Source of the DNA: Monosporascus cannonballus
Taxonomy: Eukaryota > Ascomycota > Sordariomycetes > Xylariales
Assembly: GCA_004154925.1 (NCBI GenBank)
Contig: QJNS01000710.1
Location: forward strand, 1 to 64,000
DNA: 64,000 bases
Direction: 5' to 3'
Shown: piece after piece, positions 1 to 10,963 of the stretch
Layout of the letters: every line of letters starts with the position of its first letter
How positions within the stretch are numbered: the stretch's first letter is position 1
Position numbers and translations under genes: made by a program
The notes under the pieces: model-generated
Seen by the model: the letters and a program-made list of their open reading frames with translations, nothing else
The model's database searches: none
What the model was told of the DNA's origin: nothing

Positions 1-100
1 TTTTTGGGAAAACGCCAACACCACCCACGGTTACCCACCCACGGTCGTGGGTAGTCCGTGGGTACCCATTGGGTACCCATTGCAAACCCTAACTCAAAGC
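1..100. repeat. Short inverted/direct repeat cluster (GGGTACCCA units)
   Basis: The first 100 bases contain repeated and self-complementary units: ACCCACGG twice, the palindrome ACCCACGGTCGTGGGT-like segment, and GGGTACCCATT twice in tandem (about 58-81). This looks like the end of a repeat or transposon that continues outside the window. I cannot assign a family. Confidence 0.4.
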
Positions 101-1770
101 AACTACACCAAGGAGTTTGGAACCTCTATTAACGGCACAACCTTCGTTACTTCACTATCTTACGATATGAACAAGTCTGCCCTTAGCTAATTTAGGTTGT
201 AGGTCATATAGGGGTTTGTAAGCCGTCTTGGCGTCATCTGGGTTTCCTGTGTGCCCCGCCGCGAGGACCAAGGTTACGGTTTCTGCTTGACAAGGCGCAA
301 ATGGTTATGACGAGGCCGGCCGCTGCCCTTGTTGTCATCGCCCACCAGAATTTCCTTGATTCTGACCACTTCCTTTGCGCGCTTGCGAGGAAACACAGAA
401 TTGCCAACCCAGGGATACCTTTGATGGCGCCTTGGTTACAAAGCCGGAGAACTGCCCAGTCCCGCGGGCAACGTAGTAGGCCTGTCTCTATTTTTCTTCA
501 TGGAGTCCACATTGCCAGTCGCATCAATTATATGGGCTGTCGAGGTATCATCTGATCAGCCGGCGGTGATTGAAGGGGTAATCGGCATGTCCACCGATAA
601 AATAGGGGATGGCGCCAACGGTATCGGCGTCTCACAGAGCATGTCACAAGTTCTCTTATCTTGCTTATAGTAATACCATTTGGCTTCCGTTGTATGGCCG
701 AACATCGACGGTTATCGCCCGGCGAAGGTCCGATGGCAGCCACAGTTACAGTCACGGCTTTGGACAAGATTCTGCCTTTCAACACGGGGCTTTTGGCTGC
801 GGCATCGATTTCCGTTCCTGTGTTTTTGATGGTGAACCCATGCCTGTCGGTCGTCCACCATTAGCTATGTCCCCCTACTCCCAGTGCCGAACGGCACTGG
901 CTGACCTGCTCCTCTGACATGCGCTGGACTATGGCAGCAGGAATCTGGCGGTTGGTGTCCGCCCATGGCTTGACGACTTCCTGGAAGCGGGCGTTGTCCT
1001 TATCTGTCGATGTCTCGAGATATGGGTCCACCTGATTCTTCAGCTCATCTAGAGGTCGAGGAGACTTCTTAACCATGCCGTCCAGGGTATGATGTCCGGT
1101 ATTTGAGAAGAACCAAGAGTTTGAAATGGTTTTCAGCAGTCTTAAGTTCAGGGCAAACCCGTTAAGGGACCAGCAGCGAAAGGGTACAATATGGCTACTG
1201 CTTGATTACGCATGGCATCATCCTATTCTTGGTTTTCCATCTCTATTTTACCTGTTTTCCTCGGACACCTGGTACCGCCATGCAGGGAGCTTAAACTTGC
1301 CTTAGGTCCAACAAGCAAATTTAGACTGCGTTCCCGCTATACGCTTATAGCCGTAGAAACTTGCTCATAACCCCTCAAGCCTATGCGAGCCGAGCCAAGA
1401 TTCTAAGAAGTCCCGGCCGCGACTCCAGTGTCAGAAGTCGAAGCGGTCAAGACGTCAAGACATCGGTCGAAGGATCCGTGGGAGGAATATGTGGGTCCAT
1501 CCGGTTTCGGCAGCTATTCCGGACGAAACAGCAGAAAGCAATATTACTCGACAGACTTCCTGTGCAGCATTTCGTCAAAAACCTCCTCCGTCTATAACCA
1601 CGCCTTTTCCCCAAGGCATGAGGTTGAAGAGGTGTCGGCCGGCGCAAACTCTCCGAAGATACGCGCTTACTTAAGCCCCGACCGCGCACCAGGGTAGACC
1701 AGGTCCCAGAACCTGGTTCAAATCGTCAAAAACAAGATCGCCAGAGGACTAAGGTTTTCGTCACACCGCA
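101..1770. other. Intergenic region upstream of the DJ-1-like gene
   Basis: GC-balanced DNA with several short overlapping ORFs. None shows a recognisable domain. The most protein-like stretch is a 71-codon minus-strand ORF, listed separately. The last ~100 bases before 1771 contain pyrimidine-rich and CACACCGCA sequence consistent with a fungal 5' leader, but I see no clear TATA box. Confidence 0.5.
861..1076 (-). CDS. Uncertain 71-codon ORF, possibly an exon of a degraded gene
   Basis: An ATG at 1076 opens a 71-codon minus-strand frame. Its first ~57 residues have ordinary protein composition (PLDELKNQVDPYLETSTDKD, ARFQEVVKPWADTNRQIPAA), charged and helix-prone. Directly downstream is a possible intron, GTCAGC..GCTAATG..GACAG. 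The frame entered by that acceptor soon hits a stop. A different frame further on (AVTVTVAAIGPSPG) also looks coding-like but cannot be joined in phase. I recognise no family. It may be a broken gene or a chance ORF. Confidence 0.2.
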   Translation of the reverse strand: MVKKSPRPLDELKNQVDPYLETSTDKDNARFQEVVKPWADTNRQIPAAIVQRMSEEQVSQCRSALGVGGHS

Positions 1771-2505
1771 ATGGCAACCGACGGTGGGCAGCAGTCGCCC
1801 AAGAAGTTTGCCGTGGTGCTGTTCCGCGGGTTCCAGGCCCTCGACGCTTTCGGACCGCTCGACATCCTGAACATACTCTCCAGTTATTACACCCCCCTGG
1901 AACTGTACGTCCTCGCCGACTCGCTGGATCCGGTGCCGACCAAGGCCCACGCGCGGGGCGGGTACTTGATGTCCCAGAGCGTCGTTCCCACGCACACATT
2001 CGAGAGCGCGCCGCAAGACATCGAGGTGCTCCTCGTCCCGGGCGGTTTGGGTACCCGGGACCGTGGTAACGTACAGCCGGCGGTGGACTTCGTGCGGTCG
2101 ACCTTCCCACGGTTGCGGTACCTCCTGACCGTCTGCACCGGAAGCGCACTCGTGGCTATGTCCGGCGTCCTCGATGGGAGACGGGCGACTTCGAATAAGA
2201 AGGCGTTTGCGTGGGTAAGTTAGTTTACTGTCTGCGACGGTGCGTCTTCGTGGAATTATGGGTCCCTGAAGCTGTTGTAGGTCACGTCCCAAGGACCGAA
2301 CGTGCAGTGGGTTCGGGAGGCGCGGTGGGTGACCGATGGGAATGTCTGGACTGCATCCGGCATCACCGCCGGAATCGATATGGCATATGCTTTCGTCTCG
2401 AAGATGTACGGAGAGGACATCGCCCAGGAGCTCGCAGATCGTGCTGAGTTCACTCGACAGAAGGACCCCAGTGTTGATCCCTTCGCCAAGTTCGCCAAGA
2501 TGTAA
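1771..2505 (+). CDS. DJ-1/PfpI-family (class I glutamine amidotransferase-like) protein
   Basis: Two exons, 1771-2214 and 2281-2505, encode 222 residues. The 66-bp intron has donor GTAAGT and acceptor TAG and lies between codons (phase 0). Residues 13-31 (FAVVLFRGFQALDAFGPLD) form the first strand and the PfpI-type acidic site region. LLVPGGLGTRD follows at about 87-97. The nucleophile elbow VCTGSALVA carries the expected reactive cysteine at residue 122. The second exon supplies the typical family ending (GPNVQWVREARWVTDGNVWT, then SGITAGIDMAYAF). The length fits single-domain fungal members. Relatives include isonitrile hydratases and stress or glyoxalase-like DJ-1 proteins. The sequence does not show which activity this one has. 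It is probably cytosolic because no signal peptide is visible. The start is the first ATG of the frame. Coding sequence is intact and unmutated. Confidence 0.93.
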
Positions 2506-5500
2506 GTGACCGAAGGTCAAGAGAATCGCCGAGTGCCAAGGGGAAGAGGAGTATAAATTTCCCATTATAAGAGTCAATACCAAGTCGTAGACTAGAGATG
2601 TATCCACAGCGGTTGGTTAGGTATGCGTCCTCGTCACTTAGGTCCAGGTAATGTGTTTTAGATGCATTGAGGCTTCTAATCCCTGATCATCAATATGAAG
2701 CCTTTTTCCTGTTGTTCGATAATTTGACAATGGCGCTTACATGAAATAAATGTTGAGGTCCTTGAGGACAGTCCGTCTAAGGATGCGGTTGACCTATACA
2801 GAGTCTTTTAGACAAGCTACATAGATCCCCAATATATTGCTTTCAACTCTTTCCCCAGTCGGCACGCGTCTCCATGTTAGCATTTGGCCTAACCCCTGAA
2901 CCGATTCCTGGGTTTAGCCCAGCGTTTCCTGCAATTTCAGCATATTTCAGCCGAGTTTCAGTCTTACGCAGATAGCTCTTCTGTATTTCAGGTATAATAT
3001 GCACTTTCCTTGGCGACCTTGTCATTCTTTGTGCGGATATCGTAAAGCAGATGATGAGTTCCTTGGGTGGGGGCTCTAACTAGCAAGAGTTACAAAGACA
3101 GCGAGGTTGTCCGCAGCTTGTGTAGCACGATTGGGAAGCAGATATAAATCCCTGTGTCTAATAAGGTTGGACTACGAACGTTCATGCTTCAGCCTCAGTC
3201 TTAGCTGATAGGCAAGAACTGGTTGATTCTACCGTCTATTTTTGTTGGCTAGCTGAACTCCTATGGGACAGTTACGGACCGAGGTATTATTTGCAAGGCG
3301 ATGATTGCACTCGGTGGAGTCATCAACGAATGGGTGTTATTTCACTCACGGCTTGTGCCGCGGGTATCTCGTCGAATAGGGTTGTGTTATAAGCGGGAAA
3401 GCCTTGTGGACGAAACCGGCAGGGCTACTTGACAAGAAGAATATGCCCTAATCACGTTGACAACCTAAAACGTGTGGACGTCCTCGAAGCGCGGGCAGAC
3501 ACGTTTACTAGGGAACACCATCTCATGCGCCGAAATGATGATAATCTGACGAAGTAGTTGCTGAGTGTCCGGTTTACTAGCGGCGGGCGGGGCATGAATA
3601 ACCCATCCTGGCTTCGGACGGATGAGTAAAGGGGGACATTTGGTCGCGCGACTGCTGTCCTCAGCCATTGTGTTTGTGGTTGAATGTGGTAGGTGTCCTG
3701 TTTCGAGCGAGGCAGGACCGATTGGAGATGAAAGCAGCCTCTACAGAAATGGGCGTTGTCATGTTTATGACAGACGCGGGTCGTAGTTGAGGCCTGTAGC
3801 CAGTAAAGGTGTCGAAAGCCGCTCATCGCCTCGAAGGCGAAGCGGGAGTACTTAGGCTCGCAGGGGATGTTAACCTACAAGGATTCAAGTCCTGCTAAAA
3901 GCCTCGCGTACGGCAGTGATTTGTATTTGTCCGCCCTTAACCACGACATTGGATCGAGATCGCCGTAAAGGGGCGATCAAAGGGGAGATCCAACCGTTGC
4001 TGTTCAGGGGCGGGTTCATCTCGGATTCATCATTTCAAACTATCCATTCCGGATTCTATCATCCAGAATTTGACTCACTTTCTGCCGGTGTTAACGGAAC
4101 CCTTTGCTAGAATAGGGACAGACGCGGCACACGAAGGACAAGCCTGGCCATATCCTTGGCTAAGGCACAGTGCTGCCCCTGAGGGCCTGGCATATTACAT
4201 GTTCATATTGGAGAGAATGGATAGTTGGGTGTTCTCGTTGGCGGCAGTTCCCCTGCTTCTAGTTGCGAGCGCCGCCTTTGAGTTTAGGTTTGAGTAGCTG
4301 CAGGTGCTCGAAATGATGCTACATCTGGTTGTAGATAGAGGGCATGAACAAAAGCCTTACGACCAATGGTGATTTGATATTGAACCAGAGCCAGGGGGCA
4401 TATTACCCTCGAAGGAACTGGATTAAAAGAAATTGCCACCTCCCCTCTCTGCAGCCGGATACGAGCACGAGTGATCGACATTGAATTCTGGGAGAATGCA
4501 GATGTCTGTCAATGGATGCAAAAGCGAAATTTCTGTCATGGTAGAGTAAACAAATGTTCTACGAAGTCGGAGGACCTTAAGCGAAGTTTCCTGCGGAAGG
4601 CGTCAGCAGCGTCCTTACGGAGTAGTTAGAGCGGTAATGGTCCCGTTGCGAAACGTTGCCGATCGACGTCGATAGTCTCCCCTATTGCGCTCCAACGTGC
4701 GGAGGTGACAAAACAACGGTGGACAACTCCCAAGCCAGCGTGCCGGCTTCACAGACTATCACATCGCATTTGCGTAAGGCTGGCGATTGTTTAACCGCTG
4801 CAGGGGGTATTCCCCAACTCGTGTCGCAACGCACTGCTCCCTTTGGCGCCGGGCTGACTGCCACGACACCACCTCTTGGCGCGAACAGCAGTCTACTGCA
4901 ATATGCTACAGGTCGGCCGGACGTGAAGAACATTGGTTCGCAGATTAATAAGCTCACCGCCGCAAATTTGGACACTTCCCTTGCTCGCTGTCAAGTCCGC
5001 TGGGACACAACATTGATGGGGAGGGGAAAAAACTGGCATGGCCCCCCTTTCGGCTGTGCTTATTACCAACACGGCGCATCGAATGTCGTCCCAAAAAGAA
5101 AGATATCCGCCCTGGTATAGCTAGTGTAAGAACTGACGAGCTTGTCGCATGCTCCAATGACGTTCAAGAACACCGATATAGACGGGCACACCGTCGGACA
5201 TCGTAGCCTATGTAACTTCTGTGGGCGGATATTCGAAGTTCCGGGGGATCAAACGCATATTGGTGGTGCCTGATTTACTACTTCTGGTACTGCGAGTGGT
5301 GTTCGAAAGGCCTGTTGATATGTCGAACCCGCGATCTTGATTCCTTGGATCCAAAGTCTTAGGTGCAGTTATAATGATCCGGACTATAGCCAGTGCCGGG
5401 CGTTGTCAATCAAGTATTTCCTCTCAAGGTTCATATTTTATCCGGTGTTCCGCCCTGCAGAGGTTAAACCGCGGTCCGAATCAGTCGATGTCCCACGTGG

Positions 5501-8500
5501 ATCTGGGAGTGGTTTTGAAGGCTGAACTCCGTCTGTTTAAACGTATAAACCCAATGTACCTACGAAATATGGATTATCTGCATTCTGTTTAATGGGATAC
5601 AGGCAGGGACACCCCATTGGTATGGGATACAATTCCTGCATATGTAGGTAGGTTCGTGTGAAGTTGAACCGGGAAGTGGGCACGATAATCATGATTGCGA
5701 CTCATTAACACGGCCATTCTGCTGCTTTCTTTGCTTTGAGGGCCAGAAGGGATGTGGGCCTCTGGAGGTCGTTGGCAATGAGACAAGGGTAGTCCTGTTA
5801 TAAAGCCGGATTCCGGACTTAAGAGGCATGGATGGGGCCCACTTTCCCCCTGCGCCTATCATCTGTCACCAATAAGAGTGAATCCCTGCTAGTCCGCCGG
5901 TCAACAGATCGAAAGATTGCGACACGAAGTCTCGATATACATCCCTATATGCCATCAGGCAAGTTGCAGATAAATTGCGACTTTTAGCGGACGGTCACAC
6001 GTCCATTCTTTATATATGTATAGTTCACTTAACTATATCTCTGGATATAGGGACTTTATGTTATATTCAATGCAGTTATGATAATTAACGGCTGGTAGAC
6101 CTCCCAACAGTCAAAAAGTCAGGTCGAAATATCAGGATGTTGTAGTATTAAGCCATACGTTTGTAACCGGAGCTCGATTTTGCCTACTTGCAAATTCGAT
6201 GCCACCCACCTGGCCATGTATATAGATAAACAAGTCTGCGGCTAAGAATACACAGCAGCGTGCTTACGTAATCAGATGGATTTCTTGCTGTCCGTCTCAT
6301 AGCTGCGCTGTCGCTGAAAAATAGCGAATTGGAATGGAAGAAGATATTCGTATGTATAACCATGCTCTGCTGGTGTCGACCCGTAAATACGAACTTCGTA
6401 CGAAGCACACTTTGAGGTTCCAATTGGCTCTAATGGTACGACGTCTCATACTAACCGTAAAGACGCGTTCGCGCTAAATACATCGCGTTATACTATACGT
6501 TAATAGAACCCGAATCTGTGGAGCACAAAAAAAGGCACGTTCTTGGCTGACGGAATTGTTGATGGTTATGGCTCTCCAGGTCGATAAGTTCATCTTTGTT
6601 CTTAGTAACTGCCGACATAGGGATCGGAGGGATGTTGATTTTGGTAGAAAGATAGGCGGTAATTACCACCTCGCAGACTACTTCCTGGAGGACGTCTGAT
6701 AGTGAAGTGCCTAGTAGGTGGAACTCGTCCAACAGGAAAGGAGAAGTGCAGACCATTGCTCGGATGGCAATCCGAATGCGTCATTCATGCTCGAAAGAGG
6801 TTGCATACGTGGTGTCAGGCTGAAATAAAAACTACCCTGTTGAGTACCCCTGGGCGCGCTAGAAGCAATTCCATGCTAATACTGTAGCTGCGTAGACTAT
6901 CTTTGAATACATTTAGCATTTCACATATCTCGTCAAATAAGCGCGAATATCTATGGGTAGTTCAACTTATCCATCATACTTAGTAAGCAGATAAATGGGA
7001 AACAGCTGATCAATCAACTCGGACTGGTCCTTGGTTACGCTGAGAATCCTTTTCGTAGTTCTAGATTCCCTCGCTAGCCTTGGCTAGTCGAGATTTGCAT
7101 CACGATCGGCAGGCACAGCGTGCTAAATAAGTGCCGCACAATCATTGAACAGTAATCTTTTCTAGCATATGCGACACTGTACTCCGTATGTCGAGAGGGA
7201 TGGGATTGTCTATCAGGCGAATGTTGCTCTATAATAATGCTCTTCATAATGTGTTCCTTTCCCGTGCAATTTCCCCTTCCAAGTTCTTTTCGTTTTTGTT
7301 CCAAGCCGAAGTGAGCGTCAAGGCAGCTGGAAGCTCTCTTGGTTAAGCGAGGCCCTACTGCATGACCCCTGCTTACCCGTAGCCCGCTGGTTCCGCGAGC
7401 TTGAACCTTGTATTTCGCACTTGTAGCTTAAAGGTCAGTCCTGTCAAGTAGGTACCTATGCTGGTACCTCGGTCGATTTCCAATGGGCTCCATCGTGTAT
7501 CGCATAGTCGCATCGTGCAGGTCTCGGCAAGTATTGGTATTCTATCCAGCTTTGGATGGGATCTCTGGAATGCATATAGTCAAGGACGAGCCTGACCGAC
7601 GAATGACCGAACCACGAACATCAAAAAGAATCAGCATGACGACGAGCTAATATTCTTTACGAAAGTAACACTGCCTAGAGGTCACCACACCGTAATTTAA
7701 ACGATACAAATATGGCACCTGGAGTGGCTGTGCATGCAGTTAAAATGGCAGAATTGACGAATTATCTTAGGGCTAAGTATTAACCCAATCAGCCCAAGCC
7801 GTCACTCTAGGTAGGTCATAGCGGCATATTGAAGTATCTGACAGCTCGCGAATCTCATGGCTGCAGAGACTACATTGATATGTAGGTGCATTTGCGCTTA
7901 TACCTGTCGACCACAGAACCAACTCGGCGCTTAGATATCATGTAAATGGAATACTCGAACGAGTTGAATGAGTCCTCTACGACCGACGGACTTTGTTGAC
8001 ATGTAATATAAGTCTCGGTTGTCTTTCAATTCAAAAAAGGTGTATTCCTTTACTCCTCGTTGCCGTGAAGATCTATAAGCCCTAAACTCCGCGTATGCGG
8101 TCTCCTCTTTGTCCATGATCGCCCCGGCTTGTCCCGATGCGAGTGAGGTCTCCAGCTAGCTTTCGGTAGGGCGTCTGCTAAATAGAGAAACGATTTTAGT
8201 TCACTCCAGCTACGCGTCATACGTATATATGATCTGGCTGTCCATTTTCTCTCGCGATACCTGGATTTACTTGGCATTCTAGTGAGAAGAATATGTCTGT
8301 TAGGGAGAACAGGGTTGATGTCTGACTCGACAGGCACTGGCACTACCGGTATACGATGTGGGCAGTTCCCGCCGATGTTTCAGACAAAAAAAAAAGACTA
8401 TCTGGAAAAGTCCCGGCAAGCGCCACGCGTCCTGCTAGGTCTGCCAGTCCCGTTGTTCCAATCGAAACGACAGACGAACGCCACTATGCAGCACATATAT

Positions 8501-10963
8501 GTGGATCCCTTAATTGCAAGGAGGCCGAATTTAGAAGATTCCCACCCTGCGGTTGCCAACTCATTCAATTGCACCTTAAGTACGCAGCTATCCGCGTTAC
8601 TAAACACATAGGTCTTTCTATAGGTAATATGAGCACCTGCTTTTGGATGGCGGTCGCCTATCATAAAAGACTGGTTGCTTGATGCTACGAATGCGTTTAT
8701 TTACGTCCACGTCGGGCTATCCTTCGTCCGTACAAGGCGTCCGCCTGCCCTTCCTATTTAACTTTCGGCAGTGCAACTTAGAGTTACTTACTACGTATCC
8801 AAGGCTGACCAGGGGAACGCGCTGACGTTCTTCGGGGACCCGACATGCATGGTAAGAAGTACATATCTCCCGACTGCACCTTAACCATCTCATAGGGCTG
8901 CTACCAAACCGCGAGCTTGGATCTTATGTAGGTACATATCCGAGTATTGTGTAGGTAGTTTTAAACTTGTCTGTATTATAATGTAGCTTGAGATGCCATA
9001 TATACATACCTAGGATGGTAGGCTGTACCGTGGGGAGCACAAGTTCAGTCCAGTTTTATTCCGCATGTAGGTAAGTATTTAACCTAACATTGAGATACAT
9101 TCAGAGTACCGTTTTCCTTTGGCCATCACCGTGTGGGCTTGCAACCGCCAGTCCTGTCCATCCATCTTTTCTGGCCACGTCCATCCGATTCTCATGTCCC
9201 CACGCCCACTATATGTATGCATGTTATGTCCATAGGGAGGACGAACACTCTCTCTTTCGCTGTTCTAAAACCCGTCAAAGCTCTTTCTTTAGAAAGGGAG
9301 AAGATTTGACCATAAATAAAAGATGTTACCAACCCAGAGTCCCTCTCAGAAAATCCATGCACATGGCTCTACGAGCTTTGCGGGCCCTCTCACAGGTACG
9401 TCACAGATTACCAAGTTCCATGTAGACATTTGTTGCTTCAAAATCTCGATAGCCAATTAATGGTACCTTACGGAAATATATGGGCCTGGATTTATATGGC
9501 AGGTATCTATGTCGTACCACAATATTTCCTCCGGGAGCGTTACCACGTAGGTGCCTAAAATAGAGGACGTGCGGAGAACCGGTGGATACTTGGTAATTCC
9601 AGCTGTTTCACGCGAGGACGCATGTACTTTTAACACTGTATGTCTCCCACGCCAATAACGGAACCCATTTATTGTCAGGGGAGTTTACCAGAGATGTCTC
9701 TCCACTCCGACTCTGTTTTATTATTACACTCACCAACCGCCCCCTCCCGCTTCGACTTATTCATTGCTCTATCAATTGCGGTACGCATACTAGTTCATGA
9801 CCAGTTACATACAGGCTACAGGCTTCGTAGAAACGCTGGCAGCATGGGCTGCAGTACCGACTAAGTACCTAGGTAAGTTCATTACTAACACTGAGGTACT
9901 TGGTTAAGCCAACAGGACTGGGAGGGGGCTTAGATTTTGGCTTTTCTTCCAACGGATGGCGCATCAACTATCGTCCTCTCGTCATCTTTCTCCTTACCCT
10001 AACCGTACCTAACTCCAGGTACAGTGTCATAGATACGCTCTATTCTCTTTTCTTGTCGTCACTTCGATATTCGCTGGACACCTTTTCTCCCCCTTCCCAC
10101 TAATTCATTCTTGTCCGACCCTTCTGGTCTGGACTTGGTACCTAACATAGAACCAAACCCACGAGGCTCTTCTCCCCAGAGACCCGGCCCGAGTTATTCG
10201 TCGGTGTCCCTTCGTTATCTTTTTTTGATTTGAAATCCCCCCTCTAGCATTACCATCTTGCCTTGGTTTCTTCCTTGTTCAACTACCTTTGATAATTCAA
10301 GAAAGTAATATCCCTTGCTGCTCCTCGCTAGCACCTTGCGTCCCACCGTTTAGTACGACCCCGTCCATTGCTGTTCACATCGGCTCGGCCTGTTCCAGGT
10401 GATTACGCTCGTTACTATTTGTTACAATCGTGGCTTTGGCATCTCCAGAAGTGTTGCGTTGTGGAGCTTGAAGGGAACGGAGAACAAGAATACCATACGC
10501 TAGGGGTCTACACGCAACACCAGTCGAATCGTCCCGTTGTACATTCCAATCCCCCATATCTTTGCCGTGGATGGGTGACTCGTGAACTGGCCGCCTAACC
10601 GATACAAACGAAAGTCGCTCGGTCTGCATCAATAGTGTCTTTCCCTGTCGCCAAGCATTCAGCTTGCTTACGAAAAGGGAAAAGGTTCAAGATATACAAG
10701 AGCGGGCGCCATAAAAAACAAGTTTCTCTCCCAATCCAGGGACTGTGAGACAAACCACTAGCTAGCAGGCGTCACTTTCGCGTCGTCTGTGTATCTTGGC
10801 TCTTCCTGGGGCAGCGGTACAAGGCTTAACAGTACATTGCCTCATTCCGACGCATCGTGACTTGTGGCGGCAGAGCATCCACACACATTACACGCGCCCT
10901 CCAGCAGAGGAGCACAAGCAACTCGCGGGTGGCCCAACCGCTATTCCACATTCGGCGTTCATC
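2506..10963. other. Long gene-poor region without a defensible gene
   Basis: About 8.5 kb of moderately GC-balanced DNA. The many short ORFs overlap on both strands and resemble no family I know. The longest, 4656-5120 (+), opens with TTG rather than ATG. TAGGTA/ACCTAGGTA-type words recur (for example near 7450, 8930, 9070, 9870), as is common in fungal intergenic DNA. From about 9100 to 10350 the plus strand becomes pyrimidine-rich, as in fungal promoters. No LTRs, inverted-repeat termini or transposase fragments were recognised. It may be old, partly decayed repeat DNA. Confidence 0.5.
5301..5400 (-). pseudogene. tRNA-like relic (tRNA-Gln-like), very uncertain
   Basis: On the minus strand a GGCTATAGTC start, an AGACTTTGGATCC segment like the anticodon arm of a tRNA with a UUG anticodon, and a GCGGGTTCGAC segment like a T-arm occur in the right order. 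The anticodon and T stems do not pair properly and no acceptor stem closes, so this is at best a decayed copy and could be coincidence. Confidence 0.2.

Noticed and set aside
3452..3826. 124-codon minus-strand ORF with Cys/His residues
   Set aside because: Residues do not form a zinc-finger spacing, the composition is irregular and no homology is recognised.
3838..3900. AGCGGGA..TCCTGCT pair with a TTCAAGTCC-like segment, possible tRNA
   Set aside because: Only about 57 bases apart, and the T-arm would not fit before the acceptor strand. Probably chance.
4656..5120. 154-codon ORF (+), with a 97-codon minus-strand ORF over it
   Set aside because: The plus frame starts with TTG, no domain or splice context is recognised, and both strands are open, so it is likely chance.
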